Source: Chloranthus sessilifolius
Lineage: Eukaryota > Streptophyta > Magnoliopsida > Chloranthales > Chloranthaceae
Reading direction: 5' to 3'
NCBI GenBank assembly: GCA_021018995.1
Contig: CM037589.1
Span: forward strand, 13,159,001-13,223,000
Length of the DNA stretch: 64,000 bases
Position numbers and translations under genes: made by a program. The notes under the pieces are model-generated. The model saw nothing but the letters and a program-made list of their open reading frames with translations, did not search any database and was not told the DNA's origin. This document shows positions 25,176-38,159 of this stretch, in pieces (the first letter of the stretch is position 1; the number at the start of each line of letters is the position of its first letter).

Positions 25176-28100
25176 ATGAGCTTTACTCGTTCTCATCACC
25201 CACATCTCGCTACTGCTTAATCTTGAGATCGAAAGAGCAGAGAGAGAATCAAGAGTCGGAGGAATCAATATCAACAAATCGAGACCATGGCGCATCAAAG
25301 GCAAGAGAGAGATGAGAATAACAACAATGGGAATGTCAATAATGGAAATAATAGGAACAATAATTTTGATGAGGCCCTAGAACACCTGGAGTATTATAAC
25401 GATCCCGGTTTTACGAGGATCAGAATGTATTATGCATGCTCCCATTCCAGGAACCACTATGAATTCAAATCAAGAATGATTCAAATGCTACCAATTTTCC
25501 ATGGGTTAGCAAATGAAAATCCGACGCTCACTTAAATGAATTCACTGGGTATGCAAAATGTTCAGAGTCCACAATGTCACCGATGAGATAGCTAAGTTCA
25601 CTCTTTCCGCTCTCTTTAAGAGATATAAAAAACATGGTTCTATTCCTTAGAACCACAATCTATTCAGAGTTGCGTAGCCGCATCGCCAGCCTTAAAAAAT
25701 ATTTTCCCATGACTAAGGCCATTGAATCGCCAAGATCCAGCTTTTTTCCCAACAACTCATGTAAACATTCCATGAATGTTGGGAACGTTTTAAGGAATTG
25801 ATCAGAAGTTGCCCAAATCATCAAGTTCCAAGGTGGCAACAAGTCCAAAGTTTTTACAATGGACTGATTCCTGAAGAGAGACGCATGGTTGATGCATCTC
25901 GTGGTGGATCTTGTGCCACGAAAGAAGTCGATTTAATTGTGGGCATTGTTTGAAAAGTTATATCAAACTTCGATACAAAGTGAGACACTGGGGCGAACCA
26001 ACTTGAACCTGGCACCTAAATCTCATGTGTTGACAAAAGACGGATTGTACGATGTCAACAATAATGCCTCAGATCTCTCAACAAAGATTGACATGCTGTC
26101 CAAACAGATGAATATGTTGTTACCGCTACCAAGCAAGCTTATCCTATCACCCCCACGCAGTGTGTTCAATTTGTGACCACCAGGTCATATGGCTAATGAG
26201 TGCCCTACTACCTTGTCATTCTTCCACGATGAACCTAATCCTCAAGAGCGGTAAATGTGACTCAATCTTATCGGTGGCGGTAGAAACATGTACTCCAATA
26301 CCTACAATCCGGAATGGAAAAATCACCCCAACTTAGGATGGGGTGAATCGAACAAAGCGGCCAGTAAACCAAAGAACATAGAGCCAACACAATGGGTGGA
26401 CAACAACCTTTTCAACCAAATTTTCAACACAATTTTACAAATTTTCGGTAAATTCTAATTTCCAACAGAATTCCAATTTCCAACAGAATGCTCCGTATTA
26501 TCATCCAAATTCTGACTACCGAAAAAATCAGAATTTCAATCAGAATCTTAATCAATCTCATGCCAGTACTTCGAAAGATTCTGATCTGGAAGAAAAGCTT
26601 ATGTGAAGCATGCAATCTTTTCAGATGATAATGGACCAAGTCAGTCAATTGGCCAATCAACTGAGTCAGCGAGAGGAAGGTAGGCTCCCCAGCCAACCCA
26701 TCAATAATCCTCGAGGCCAAGCACCATCTGAAGCAGGACCATCGAATAGTCAACAGTTGAAAGCTGTTACGGTGCTGAGAAGTGGACGAGAGGTTCATAA
26801 TCAAGTGGAAATGCCTGTAGAAGCTGATGAAGAAAGAGAAGCAATAGAGGAAAAAGAATCAGAGAAAAGAAAGGAGAAAGGAAAAGGAAAAGAGAAAGAA
26901 AGAGACAAAGAGCCAGAGATAAGAAAAGTGCAAGAGCAAGGAAGAGAGAAAGGAAAAGAAAAAGTAATAGAGGAAGAGTTTCCTTCAACCGTCCAACAAG
27001 GACGTGAAAAAGAATCGGAAATGGAATCTGCACCTTATGTCCCAAAGGCACCATTCCCTCAATGCCTAACTCCTCCATCTAGAATGGGAAAGGGACCGAC
27101 AAAAATGGAAGAAATTTTCGAAACATTCAAGCAAGTAAAGATAAATCTTCCATTACTTGAAACAATCAAACAAGTCCCTGAGTACGCCAAGATTTTCAAA
27201 GATTTGTGCACTCGGAAGAGAAAGGCACGTACTCACGTTTCAAAGAAAGTGTTCCTAACAAATCAAGTCAGTTCGATATTGCGATTGGAAACCCCACAGA
27301 AACTGAAAGACCCTGGAGTCCCAACTGTTCCATGTGTCATTGGTGGGCAACCAATTGGAAAGGCGTTATTGGATTTGGGAGCAAGTGTTAATCTGATCCC
27401 ATACTCAATGTACGAGAAACTCGGATTGGGTGAATTGAAACCCACGACGGTCACACTCCAACTGGCAGATAGATCAGAAAGAAGACCGAGGGGTGTTATC
27501 GAGGATGTTTTGGTTGGAATAGACAAGTTTGTCTTTCCAGTGGACTTCGTTGTCTTAGACATGGAACCACCTGCGAAATCAATCAATCAAGTCCCAATTA
27601 TTCTTTTTCTCGCCAACGCTTGCATTAATTGTCGCACAGGAGTCATGGACGTTTCTTTTGGAAACATGAAAGTCAGGCTTAACATATTCCATGCGATGAA
27701 CCATTTCCCTAATGAGGATGAGGTCGAATGTTTTTACATCGATCAGATGGACGAAGTGGTGGATGAAGCATTACCATCAATGCTCACCAAAGAGGAATTT
27801 GATGCTGCTTTGTTAGCCATCTATGAGGACAAAGGGCTTGAAAGGAAGCGATCGAGAAGAGAAAAGTCAAATTCATCATGTCAAGATGATAACTTATGTG
27901 AAGTTGTGACTAAGGTAGAACCACTACCTCGAGGTAAAGGATGTCGACTCCATCAATTGAGCAACCACCAAGCTGTGGAATTGAAACAATTGCCTAAGTC
28001 CCTCAAATATGCTTTTACGGGACCTCGAGAAACACTTCGGTGATAATTTCATCCACATTATCGGAAGAACAAGAGAATGATTTGTTGAAGGTCCGAAAGA

Positions 28101-30821
28101 GCACAAGGAGGCCATCGGATGGACCTTAGGTGATCTCAAGGGGATTGACCCATCAGTATGTATGCATAAAATACATCTGGAGGATGAGAGTAAACCATCG
28201 AGGGAACCACAGAGGCGACTTAATCCGAACATGCAAGAAGTCGTTTTAAAGGAAATCATTAAACTCCTCGATGCTGGAATCATCTATCCGATCTCTGATA
28301 GTGAATGGGTTAGTCCGACAAATCGTCCAAAAAAAGTCCGGAATTACGGAAAGAAACTACGGAGGGAGAATTAGTGCCCACTCGTGAAACTACTGGATGG
28401 CGTGTGTGCATTGATTATCGAAAATTGAACACAGCCACCAGAAAAGATCATTTTCCCCTTCCGGTCATTGATCAAATTCTTGAGAAGTTAGCTGGGCAAG
28501 AGTTTTATTGCTTTCTTGATGGTTATTCGGGATACAATCAAGTGCCCGTTTTTCCAGCTGATCAAGAGAAGACAACATTCACGTGTCCATATGGTACGTT
28601 TGCATATCGAAGGATGCCATTCGGCTTATGTAATGCTCCGGCCACGTTTCAACGATGTATGTTGGCCATATTCTCCGACATGATCGACAAATTCATCGAA
28701 GTCTTCATGGACGACTTCTCGGTTTTTGGAAAAACATTTAATTCTTGTTTGAATCATCTTTCACAGGTGTTGCAACGTTGTGTAGATTCCAAACTTGTTC
28801 TCAGCTGGGAAAAGAGCCATTTTATGGTTCAACAAGGAATTGTGTTGGGGCATATTGTTTCAACGAAAGGAATTGAAGTTGATAAGGCGAAGGTCGACTT
28901 AATTGCAAATTTACCACCTCCTAAAAGTGTTCGACAAATTCGATCATTTTTGGGGCATGCTGGATTTTATAGAAGATTCATTAAGGATTTTAGCAAGGTG
29001 GCTAAACCATTGTGCACTTTGCTTGGCAAAGATGTTCCTTTTGATTTTGATGAGGATTGCATAAAGGCATTCCTAAAATTGCGTGAACTCTTATCAAATG
29101 CACCAATAATCCAACCACGGGATTATTCTTTACCATTCGAACTCATGTGATGCATCCGATTATGCGATCGAGTGTCTTAGGGCAAAGGGTGAATAAATTA
29201 CCTCACGTAATTTATTATGCTAGCAAGACATTAATTGATGCTGAATTACACCACCACCGAGAAGGAATTATTAGGCGTGGTGTATGCTCGGACAAATTCC
29301 GTTCCTATTTGCTTGATCGAAAATAGTGGTCTTTCACCACTCGCTTTGAAATATCTTTTAGCAAAGAAGGATGCGAAACCAAAGGCGATCCGTTGGATCC
29401 CGCTTCTCGTGAATTCAACTTTGAGATTAAAGATAAAAAGGGGTTGAGAACGTTGTGGTGATCATCCGCTCAGAATTCGCACGAAGAATCATCTATACCG
29501 AGACCATCCGTGACACATTTCCGGATGAACATTTGATGGCAATTGATGTGGTGCAAAAGTTCCGTGGTTTGCTAACATCGTGAATTATCGGTCATCAGAA
29601 TTCCCGAGTGGGGTAAGAATGATAAGAATCTCTTTTCTCCCAAATAAAATACTATTTCGGGATGAACCATATTTGTTTAAATTCTGCTCGGATCAGATCA
29701 TTAGGAGATGCGTGCCAGAAGACGAGCAACTAAGCGTCCTAAATTTTTGCCATGCTGGGGCCTGTGGAGGCCATTTCGGAGGACAGAAGACCGCACAGAA
29801 AATCCTTCAAAGCGGATTCTACTGGCCCTCAATCTTCGTATTTGCTCAATCTCGCAAGGAATGCCAACGATGTCAATGACTTGACAATATTTCACGACGA
29901 AATATGATGCCCTTAATCCAATTACGATTGTTGAAATTTTCGATGTTTGGGGGATTGACTTTATGGGTCCTTTTCCACCATCCTTTGGGTATTCATATAT
30001 TCTGGTGGCTGTTGACTATGTCTCCAAATGGATTGAAGCTGTGGCAACCCGATCAAATGATCACAAGGTTGTGGTCAAATTTCTGAGAGAACATGTGTTT
30101 AACCGATTCGGGATCCCAAGAGCAATCATCAGTGATGGCGGTTCGCATTTTGCAATAGCCATTTTGCCACTTTAATGAAGAAGTACGACGCTACTCACAC
30201 AAAGTCGCTATGCATCATCCACGACTAGTGGTCGTGGAAGTGTCTAACCGGAAATCAAGCGAATTCTAGAAAAGATGCAAGACGGATAGAAGAGATTGGT
30301 CAAACCGCTATCTCGATGCTTTAGGGCCTATCGACGCATTCAAGACACCGATCGAATGTCTCCTTGAATTGTCTACGGGAAGGCATGTCATCTTCCTGTC
30401 GAATTGGAGCATAAGGCATTCTGGGCGATCAAACGATTTAATTTCGATATGCAAGCAGCAGGGTCGAATCGAAGGTTACAGTTGAGTGAATTAGAAGAGT
30501 TACGCTACGATGCGTATGAAAATTCAAAGATGTACAAGGAAAGGTACAAAAGTTGCACGATCAATTAATTTCTAAGGAGTTTCATGTTGGCCAAAAGTTT
30601 GGTTATTCAATTCGACTTAAGCTTCATCTGGGAAATTGAAATCTAGATGGGAAGGCCCGCTTCGTGTTGTTTCCATTAGTGAGCACGTGCAATTGAAATT
30701 CAAAGCCTTGGGACAATCGAGTTTTCAAAGTGAATGGGCAAAGACTCAAACCAATGTTTGAGCCGATGACCCTTTTAAGATTGAGGCGATGCACCTTAGT
30801 GATCCGATTCTTGATCAATGA
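25176..30821 (+). pseudogene. element B gag-pol, heavily frameshifted
   Basis: Gag starts MSFTRSHHPHL (25176), stops, then resumes at 25287 with an Asn-rich stretch. The longest piece, 26610-28043, covers the Lys/Glu-rich late gag and an aspartic protease (LLDLGASVNLIP near 27367) but lacks the GRPF loop residues present in A. Reverse transcriptase occupies 28374-29150 with FMDDFSVFG (near 28703). RNase H is broken at 29151-29460. Integrase shows [21 protein letters not shown] in the wrong frame and IISDGGSHF before further breaks. The end matches A's HLSDP near 30800. Confidence 0.9.
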
Positions 30822-32944
30822 AGAGGTCGGTCGACACTTAAACTCGGCTTCACGGAGGCAACCCGGTGTGTTTTATTTAGGAGTTGGACATGTGTTTAGT
30901 TTAGGATTTAGGATTTATTTCTCTTTCGTATGTTTAGTTCTAGAATATTAGTTTTAGTTTAGTTTAGGTTATTTTTAATTTCCAAATTAGTGTAGCCACA
31001 TTACCTTCAATCTATTTTTGGTCATGTTCTAATTTGATGCCTCTTTTGATCTTTGTGTTGAGGTACTTTTCAACAGGTTTGGGGGTACCTACTTATTTCA
31101 AACAATGAGGACATTGTCATTTTTAGGTTTGGGGGTATGTATGATTATCTATCTTTCATCACTTATTTTTGATTTTCTTTGAAAAAAAAAAAAAAAAAAA
31201 AATTTTTTGGAACCATCATACATGATTTACTTTGCAATAGTTTTCAAACTTTAGTTGATGATGCATGTGAATTTAATTTTGAGAATATTGATGTCATATT
31301 TTGAATACTTGTATCTAGGATGATGAAGCTTAATGTGATAATTTGTGGATGACTCTGAAATTCATGCTTAGAATATTTGCACTTATACCAAGCTAAGACT
31401 TAGAAATCGATGAACTATTTTGAACGTTGAATCTTAGGTTCTTAGTGGAGACTAAACCCAGTAAGCTTTAGAGCTAATTTCCCGTCATTGATGAGTGAAT
31501 ATATAAACTCGGAGTTTTCTTTGAATACGAATTATTTTGCATAATCTCATACATTTTATTTTGGCTTGTGACTTTGCATGATATCAAATTCATATTATTG
31601 TGTTAGAACGTACTGTATATCTACTCAAGACAAATAGGCAAGGTTACCATCTTTTAAGGAAATGATTGAAGGCCATCTTTGGCTCGTTTGTGCTTAAAAT
31701 GCCCCACCTCATATAAATTTATCCTTCTAGTACCCCTTTGAGCCTATAGAAAAATTTACCCTTATACATTCTTTGATAAGCCACGTTAACTTTAACCCTT
31801 CACAATTTCTGAAAATTTAGCTTTACCCTTCTTATTTCTGAGAAATTAGGAACGAGGGATGAAAATGAGCGAAAAGAGAGTAAGTGGAGAGATAATGAGT
31901 TATGGTGTTTACTGAGAGTGTATGGCAAATATAAAAAGAAAAAAAAAAAAAAAAAAAAAAGGAATGAAAAATGAGGTGCTTCAAGAAAAGGAAATTCGAG
32001 AAGAAAGAATGAGAAAAGAAAATATTGAAAAAAAAAAATGGTGAGAAATTAGAAAAGAAAAAAAAAAGAAAAGAAGAGAAATAAAAAATAAAAAAATAAA
32101 AAATCAGAAGTTAGTTCCTTTTCCAATTTCTCAGAAATTTTGAATCACAATTCCCTTTCTTTCTTACCCTTACCTGAGCCCCATTACAACCCTACAAAAG
32201 ACCTTCATGATCCGATCTTGCATTGGTAACTGTCTTGTGGAGAGTCAATATATAATACTTATGACACTTGATATGACATGCTTAGGATATACAAGTATCT
32301 GTTCTTATGAGATTTATTTTTGTTCATTGATTGCATCGTGTTTCATTTATCATGTGAGACCTTTTTATTTGCTTTGTATTGATCTCTCACATGTGTGAAA
32401 ACTTACCAATCATCGAGTGATTTTATTTTGAGAGTATACCTAAAGTGAGGATTGAGTCAAGACAATGATCCGATGATTTCCGTTTGGACTAGTTACGAGA
32501 TGGATGAATCTTGGTTTTGGTATGCACACACTACACGCGTTTAAGCATGAATGGATGAGTTATCTAACGATTTGGAGCATTAGACTAATTTGAATGGATA
32601 TTGGTATGATTAGTGTAACATTGTTATTTAAAATTGAGAATTTGCATGTTGAATTGATTATTGATTTTGAGCTTTGAAGTTAAATATATGTTATAAAATC
32701 AGATTTTGAAAACTCAATTTTACCGATGGTTTGAAATTTTTGGAAGTTTGTGGGTAACTTCAGCAAACCCTCGAGACACAACTCCTCCACTAGGGATCAC
32801 CTAGGGGTTTAAAGGCTTGTTGCACATGCTAAGTAATCGTTTCCCTACGAAAGTGGCATTTAAATTTTAGGATGTTAGTTTGATTTGCTTTATATTTCTA
32901 TCATTCTCTTTGCTCGAGGACTAGCAAAGTGTAGGTTTGGGGTG
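30822..32944 (+). other. element B non-coding 3' module
   Basis: Same block as in A and C. AGGTTTGGGGGT occurs at 31075-31086 and 31125-31136, on either side of CAATGAGGACATTG (31103-31116). A similar GTAGGTTTGGGGTG purine tract ends at the 3' LTR (32931-32944). A purine-rich run lies at 31930-32110. No open frame of note. Confidence 0.75.
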
Positions 32945-34345
32945 TGATGAGTAGTGAAATATGATGATATTTCACCCCTAAATACCTATATTTAGCCGTC
33001 CGATGAAGGCTATCGATGAGATTTGCTAGATTTGAAGTGTTTGTAAATACCAAGTTTCTAAAACAGCCCAAAGAATCCTGAAAATAATGTCAAAACACCG
33101 CTATTTTGGGTCATTGAGAACTTAGTGCGACTTGCAGCTCAATTTGGACCTTCAAGACGTCAGATTCAGGAAATTTCTAAAACATAAAAGTTGTAGAGCT
33201 CGTCGTCAGCTTTCCAACGCTTCAAGAATCACCTCAATCCGAGTTCGGTACAGAAAGTTATGAGCAAAATACCGAGGCAGTATCTGATGCAAAGCTAGGC
33301 GGAATTCACGAAAATTACTCTTAGATGTCAATCGAGAGGTATTAGGTTAGGCTATTATAAAAGGGAAGCCACGAGTTTCTTAGGGGATTATTATTTTTTG
33401 CAATTAGAATATTATTCATTCTTTCTTTTTAGTTTTAGGGCTCTTCACTTTGGGGAATATTTTCTTCATCTTTTCAAGTCTTCTTCTCCTTCTTCTAGGG
33501 TTTATTCAGTGTAGATTGTACCTAGGATTTGCATTATTTTTCTCTCGAGAAATTCATAGATTGTATTTAGGAAAAATAATTGCAAATATCTTTGGAAGAA
33601 ATAAAGAGGAATGACTTTGAAAGAAAAGGAGATCAAACACCAAAGATGAGCGGCTAAATCAAGAGATCGGGAAGATGCGATCCCGATAAGATAATTACCT
33701 ATGTTTATGATTAATACCATATTATTGTTATCATAGAATCGTTTTGCTCAAAGTTTGTGTGATTGAAAATATTTTAAATGCTTTGTTATGACCGTTGATT
33801 GCTGCGATCATCACCGTAATCGCTAGATCCGGACTGCAGTCGATCTAGGTCAGAGAGCGATTATGTGTCGATTGTCGTGATCTAAATATCATGAGATACG
33901 CTTATGCTTTTTACATGACTCATACCGCAATGTTAGTGAGTCATTGTTTTTAGATAGGGTATGCCGGATTGATGATCATATTTTATTTCAAGTCATTTTT
34001 CTAGATGAATGATGGTGTGAATGATGATTTAATGAAACTGTGGGTTTTAATGATAGAAAAGGGGTACGAATCTGGGGTAGCATATTCCTTGATCTCATTT
34101 TAATATTGTTCGTAGATTTATCAGTAATTAATTGTTTAGATTAATTTATTTTTCTGCATTTAGGAAAAGTGCGTTAAGTTTTTGGTAAAATTGAATCTGC
34201 CCTTTGGTACTTCCTTAGGGACGTTTTTAAAATCTCTAAAAGAATTAATTAAAAATTCACGTTTCCCTGTGGGTTCGACACCCCTGTTCTTGCCATACTG
34301 CAATAGATCTTGTGCACTTGCAAGGGTTACATTCTAAATCGATCA
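32945..34345 (+). repeat. element B 3' LTR
   Basis: 1,401-bp partner of 23001-24393, with a TATA-like TATAAAAG at 33356-33363. The TSD CTAGG follows. Confidence 0.93.
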
Positions 34346-34350
34346 CTAGG

Positions 34351-37322
34351 GTCCATCCAATAGCCTCCTTGTGATCTTTAAGCACTTTCAACAAGTCATG
34401 CTCTTATTCTTCCGACAACGTGGATGAAATTATCACCGAAAATATTTCTCGTGGCCCCAGAAAAGCGTATTTGAGCGATTCAGGCAACTGTTTCAATTTC
34501 ACAGTTGGTGGCTCCTTAATTGATGGAGTCGGTTCAGCTTTTACCTCAATGGGTAACGGTTCTATCTTAGCCACAACTTCACATAAGTTATCATCTGGAC
34601 ATGATGAACTTGACTTATTCTCCTCTGGTTGCTTCCTTTTATATCCCTTTTCCTCACAGATGGCTAACAAAGCAGTTTCAAATTCTTCTTTGGTGAGCAT
34701 TGATGGTAATGCTTCATCCACTACTTCGTCCATCTGATCGATGTAAAAACATTCGACCTCATTCTCGTTAGGGAAATGGTTCATTACATGAAATATGTTC
34801 AATCTGACCTTCATGTTCCTAAAAGAAACGTCCATGACTCCCGTGCGACAATTAATGCAAGCATTTGCAGTGGCGAGAAATGGACGTCCAAGGATGATGG
34901 GGACTTGATTATTGGATTTAACAGGTGGTTCCATATCTAAAATAACAAAGTCCACTGGAAAGACAAACTTGTCTATTCCAACCAAGACATCCTCGATAAT
35001 ACCCCTAGGTCTTCTTTCTGACCTATCAGCCAGTTGGAGTGTGACCGTCGTGGGTTTCAATTCACCCAATCCGAGTTTCTCGTACATTGAGTATGGGATC
35101 AGATTAGCACTTGCTCCCAAATCCAATAACGCCTTTCCAATTGGTTGCCCACCAATGACACATGGAACAGTTGGGACTCCAGGGTCTTTCAATTTCTGTG
35201 GGGTTTCCAATTACAATATCGAACTGACTTGATTAGTCAGGAACACTTTCTTTGAAACATGAGTACGTGCCTTTCTCTTACGAGTGCACAAATCTTTGAA
35301 AAACTTTTCATACTGAGGAACTTGTTTGATTGTTTCAAGTAATGGAAGATTTATCTTTACTTGCTTGAATGTTTCAAAGATTTCTTCCATTTTTGCCGGT
35401 CCCTTGCCCATTCTAGATGGAGGAGTTAGGCATTCAGGGAATGGTGCCTTTGGGACATAAGGTGCAGATTCAAATTTCGATTCTTTTTCACGTCCTTATT
35501 GGACAGTTGGAAGTGACACTTTCTCTCTTTCTTTTTCTTTTCCCTTCTCTCTTCCTTGCTCTTTTTCTTTCTCCTTTTCGTTCTCTTTTCCTTTTCCTTT
35601 ATCTTTTCTTATCTCTGATTCTTTCTCTTTCGCTGCTTCTCTTTCTGCATCAACTTTCACAGGCATTTCCACTTGATTATCAACTTCTCGCCCACTTCTC
35701 AGCACCGTAACAACTTTCAACTGTTGACTATTCGATGGTCCTTCATCAGGTAGTGCTTGACCTCGAGGATTGTTGATGGGTTGGCTGGGAAGCCTACCTT
35801 CCTCCCGTTGACTCAGTTGATTGGCCAATTGACTGACTCGGTCCATTATCATCTGCTGAAAAGATTGCATGCTTCGCATCACCTTTTCTTCCAGATCAGA
35901 ATCTTTTGAAACGGTGGTATGAGATTGATTAAGATTCTGATTGAAATTATGATTTTTTCGGTATTCAGTATTTGGATGATAATACGGAGCATTCTGCTGG
36001 AAATTGGAATTATGTTGGAAATTAGGATTCTGCTATGGGCGGAAATTTTACTAAAATTTTGGTTGAAAAGTTTGTTGTCCACTCATTGTGTTGGCTCTGT
36101 ACTGCTGGTTTACCTGACCAGTTTAGTTCGACCCTCCCCATCCTAAGTTAGGGTGATTTTTCCATTCCGGATTGTAGGTATTGAGGTACATGTTTCTATC
36201 CTGCCGCTGATAAGATTGAGTCACATTGACCTGCTCTTGAGGAGTAGGTTCATCAGGAAGAAATGATAAGGTAGTAGGGCACTCGTTAGCCATGTGACCT
36301 GGGTGGTCACAAATTGAACAAGCAGCGGGATTGATGGGACTCTTAGCTTGCTTAGTTGCAGCTAACAACATGTTCATTTGCTTGGACAACATATCAACCT
36401 TTGTTGACAGATCTGACGTGTTGTTATTGACATCAAATAATCCATTTCTGGTCAACACATGTGATTTTGTTGTCACATCCAAATTAGTTCGCCCCAATGT
36501 TGCATTTTGTATCGAGATTTGATACAACTTCTCAAACAATGCCCACAATTCACCGGCTTCCTTTATGGCACATGATCCACCATAAGATGCATCAATCATG
36601 CGTCTCTCTTCTGGAATCAGTCCATTGTAAAAACTTTGGACTTGTTGCCACCTTGGAACTTGATGATTTGGACAACTCTTATTCAATTTCTTAAAGCGTT
36701 CCCAACATTCATGAAATGTTTCTGTAGGTTGTTGGGAAAAGAACTGGATCTTCTAACACAACTCAATGGTTTTGGTCATGGGAAAATAATTTTTAAGAAA
36801 CTGACGGTGTAGCTTTGCCCAACTCCGAATAGATTGCGATTCTAAGGAATAGAACCACGTGTTTGCCTTATCCCTTAAAGAGAAAGGAAAGAGTCGGAGC
36901 TTAGCTATCTCATCAGTGACATTGTGGACTCTGAACATTTTGCATACCCCAGTGAATTCATTTAGATGAACGTGCGGATTTTCATTTGCTAATCCATGGA
37001 AAATTGGTAGCATTTGGATCATTGCTGATTTGAATTCATAGTAGTTTCCCTGAATGAGAGCATGCATGATACATTCCTGATCCTCGTAAAAACCAGGATC
37101 ATTATAATATTCGAGTGTTCTAGGGCCCTCATTGTAATTGTTATTCCCATTATTTCCATTATTGACATTCTGGTTGTTCCCATTCGTTTCTTGCCTTTGA
37201 TCAGCCATGGTATCAGTATGATGATACAGATTCCTTTGAATTCTACGATTCTCTCTATAAGATCTTTCGATCTCAAGATTAAACGGTTGCAGATGTGGGT
37301 AATGAGATCGAGTAAAGCTCAT
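34351..37322 (-). pseudogene. element A gag-protease
   Basis: Gag starts MSFTRSHYPHLQPF at 37322 and continues through an Asn/Gly-rich segment and LRLFPFSLRDKA, the retrotransposon gag core. A stop occurs near 36753. The zinc knuckle CSICDHPGHMANEC is near 36290. A Lys/Glu-rich stretch follows (35500-35700). The aspartic protease has DLGAS at about 35109-35123 and GRPFLATANA after it. The frame is broken by several stops and shifts, and the gene continues at 22995 beyond element B. Confidence 0.9.
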
Positions 37323-38159
37323 GCACCATGCTCACAAACAAGGATTGATGAATCCACAATAAACCTAAAATATTCAGCTTCAATCGATTAAAGCAAAGAT
37401 TTTCAATCGATTGACACAAGCGCACAAAGTTTTTTTTTTTTTTTTTTTAAATTAAAATTAAAATTTGAATTTAAATTAAAGAAGAAATTTTTTTTTTTTT
37501 TAAATTTAAATTTAAAATTGAATTTAAATTAAAGAAGAAATTTAAAATTTTTTTTAATTAGATTAAAAATTTGAATTTAAAATAATTTTATTTATATATT
37601 TTTTTAAATAAAAATTTTTATTTTATTTTAAAAAATTTTTATTTTATTTTTAATTTAAATTAAAGAAAAAAAAATATATTTTTAAATAATTTAAATTAAA
37701 ATTCGAATTTAAATTAAAGAAGAATTTTTTTTTTTTTTTAAATTCGAATTTCAAAAATAAAAATTAAATTTAAAAATTAAAATATAAAATTTAAATTTCA
37801 AAACCTAAAGGCAATCCTACAAAATCCTATAAAATCTTACTTAAAAGAGAAAAAGAAGGGAGATAATAGAAAGATTCCTACAAAGCCTAAAGCAAGTAGT
37901 CCCACAAAAATTAATAACTAGATTTTAGAAAATCCTATAAAATATCTAAAAGTGGAAAATAAGGAAAATGGACTCCTAAAAAATTTAAAATAAAAAATTC
38001 TAAAAACTAAACTTCCTAAAAGAACTCCACAAAAACTTACCTAAGAGAAAAATAAGGGAAAGAATTTCGATTTTTTTTTTTTAAACACTCAAAACACAAA
38101 AATCCCTATCCGAATTAATCAAAATTTCGCCGATTTCCCCGGCAACGGTGCCAAAAACT
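37323..38159 (-). other. element A leader and tRNA-Asp primer site
   Basis: TGGCACCGTTGCCGGGG on the minus strand (38153-38137) lies 6 bases inside the 5' LTR. It matches the plant tRNA-Asp 3' end with one change, as in Athila-type elements. An A/T homopolymer tract fills 37430-37800. No gene. Confidence 0.8.

Larger units (their letters stand above)
23001..34345 (+). mobile_element. element B: Athila-like Ty3/gypsy nested in A
   Basis: An 11,345-bp element of the same family as A in opposite orientation, with LTRs 23001-24393 and 32945-34345 and the perfect TSD CTAGG at 22996-23000 and 34346-34350. It interrupts A just upstream of the reverse transcriptase. Its LTRs lack the palindrome pairs of A and C. 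Though it must be younger than A, its genes carry many more frameshifts. Confidence 0.95.

Noticed and set aside
26767..27078. Leu/Phe-rich 103-codon frame opposite gag of B
   Set aside because: It is the complement of a Lys/Glu-rich gag stretch, which always gives Leu/Phe-rich antisense; the same happens at 35417-35710.
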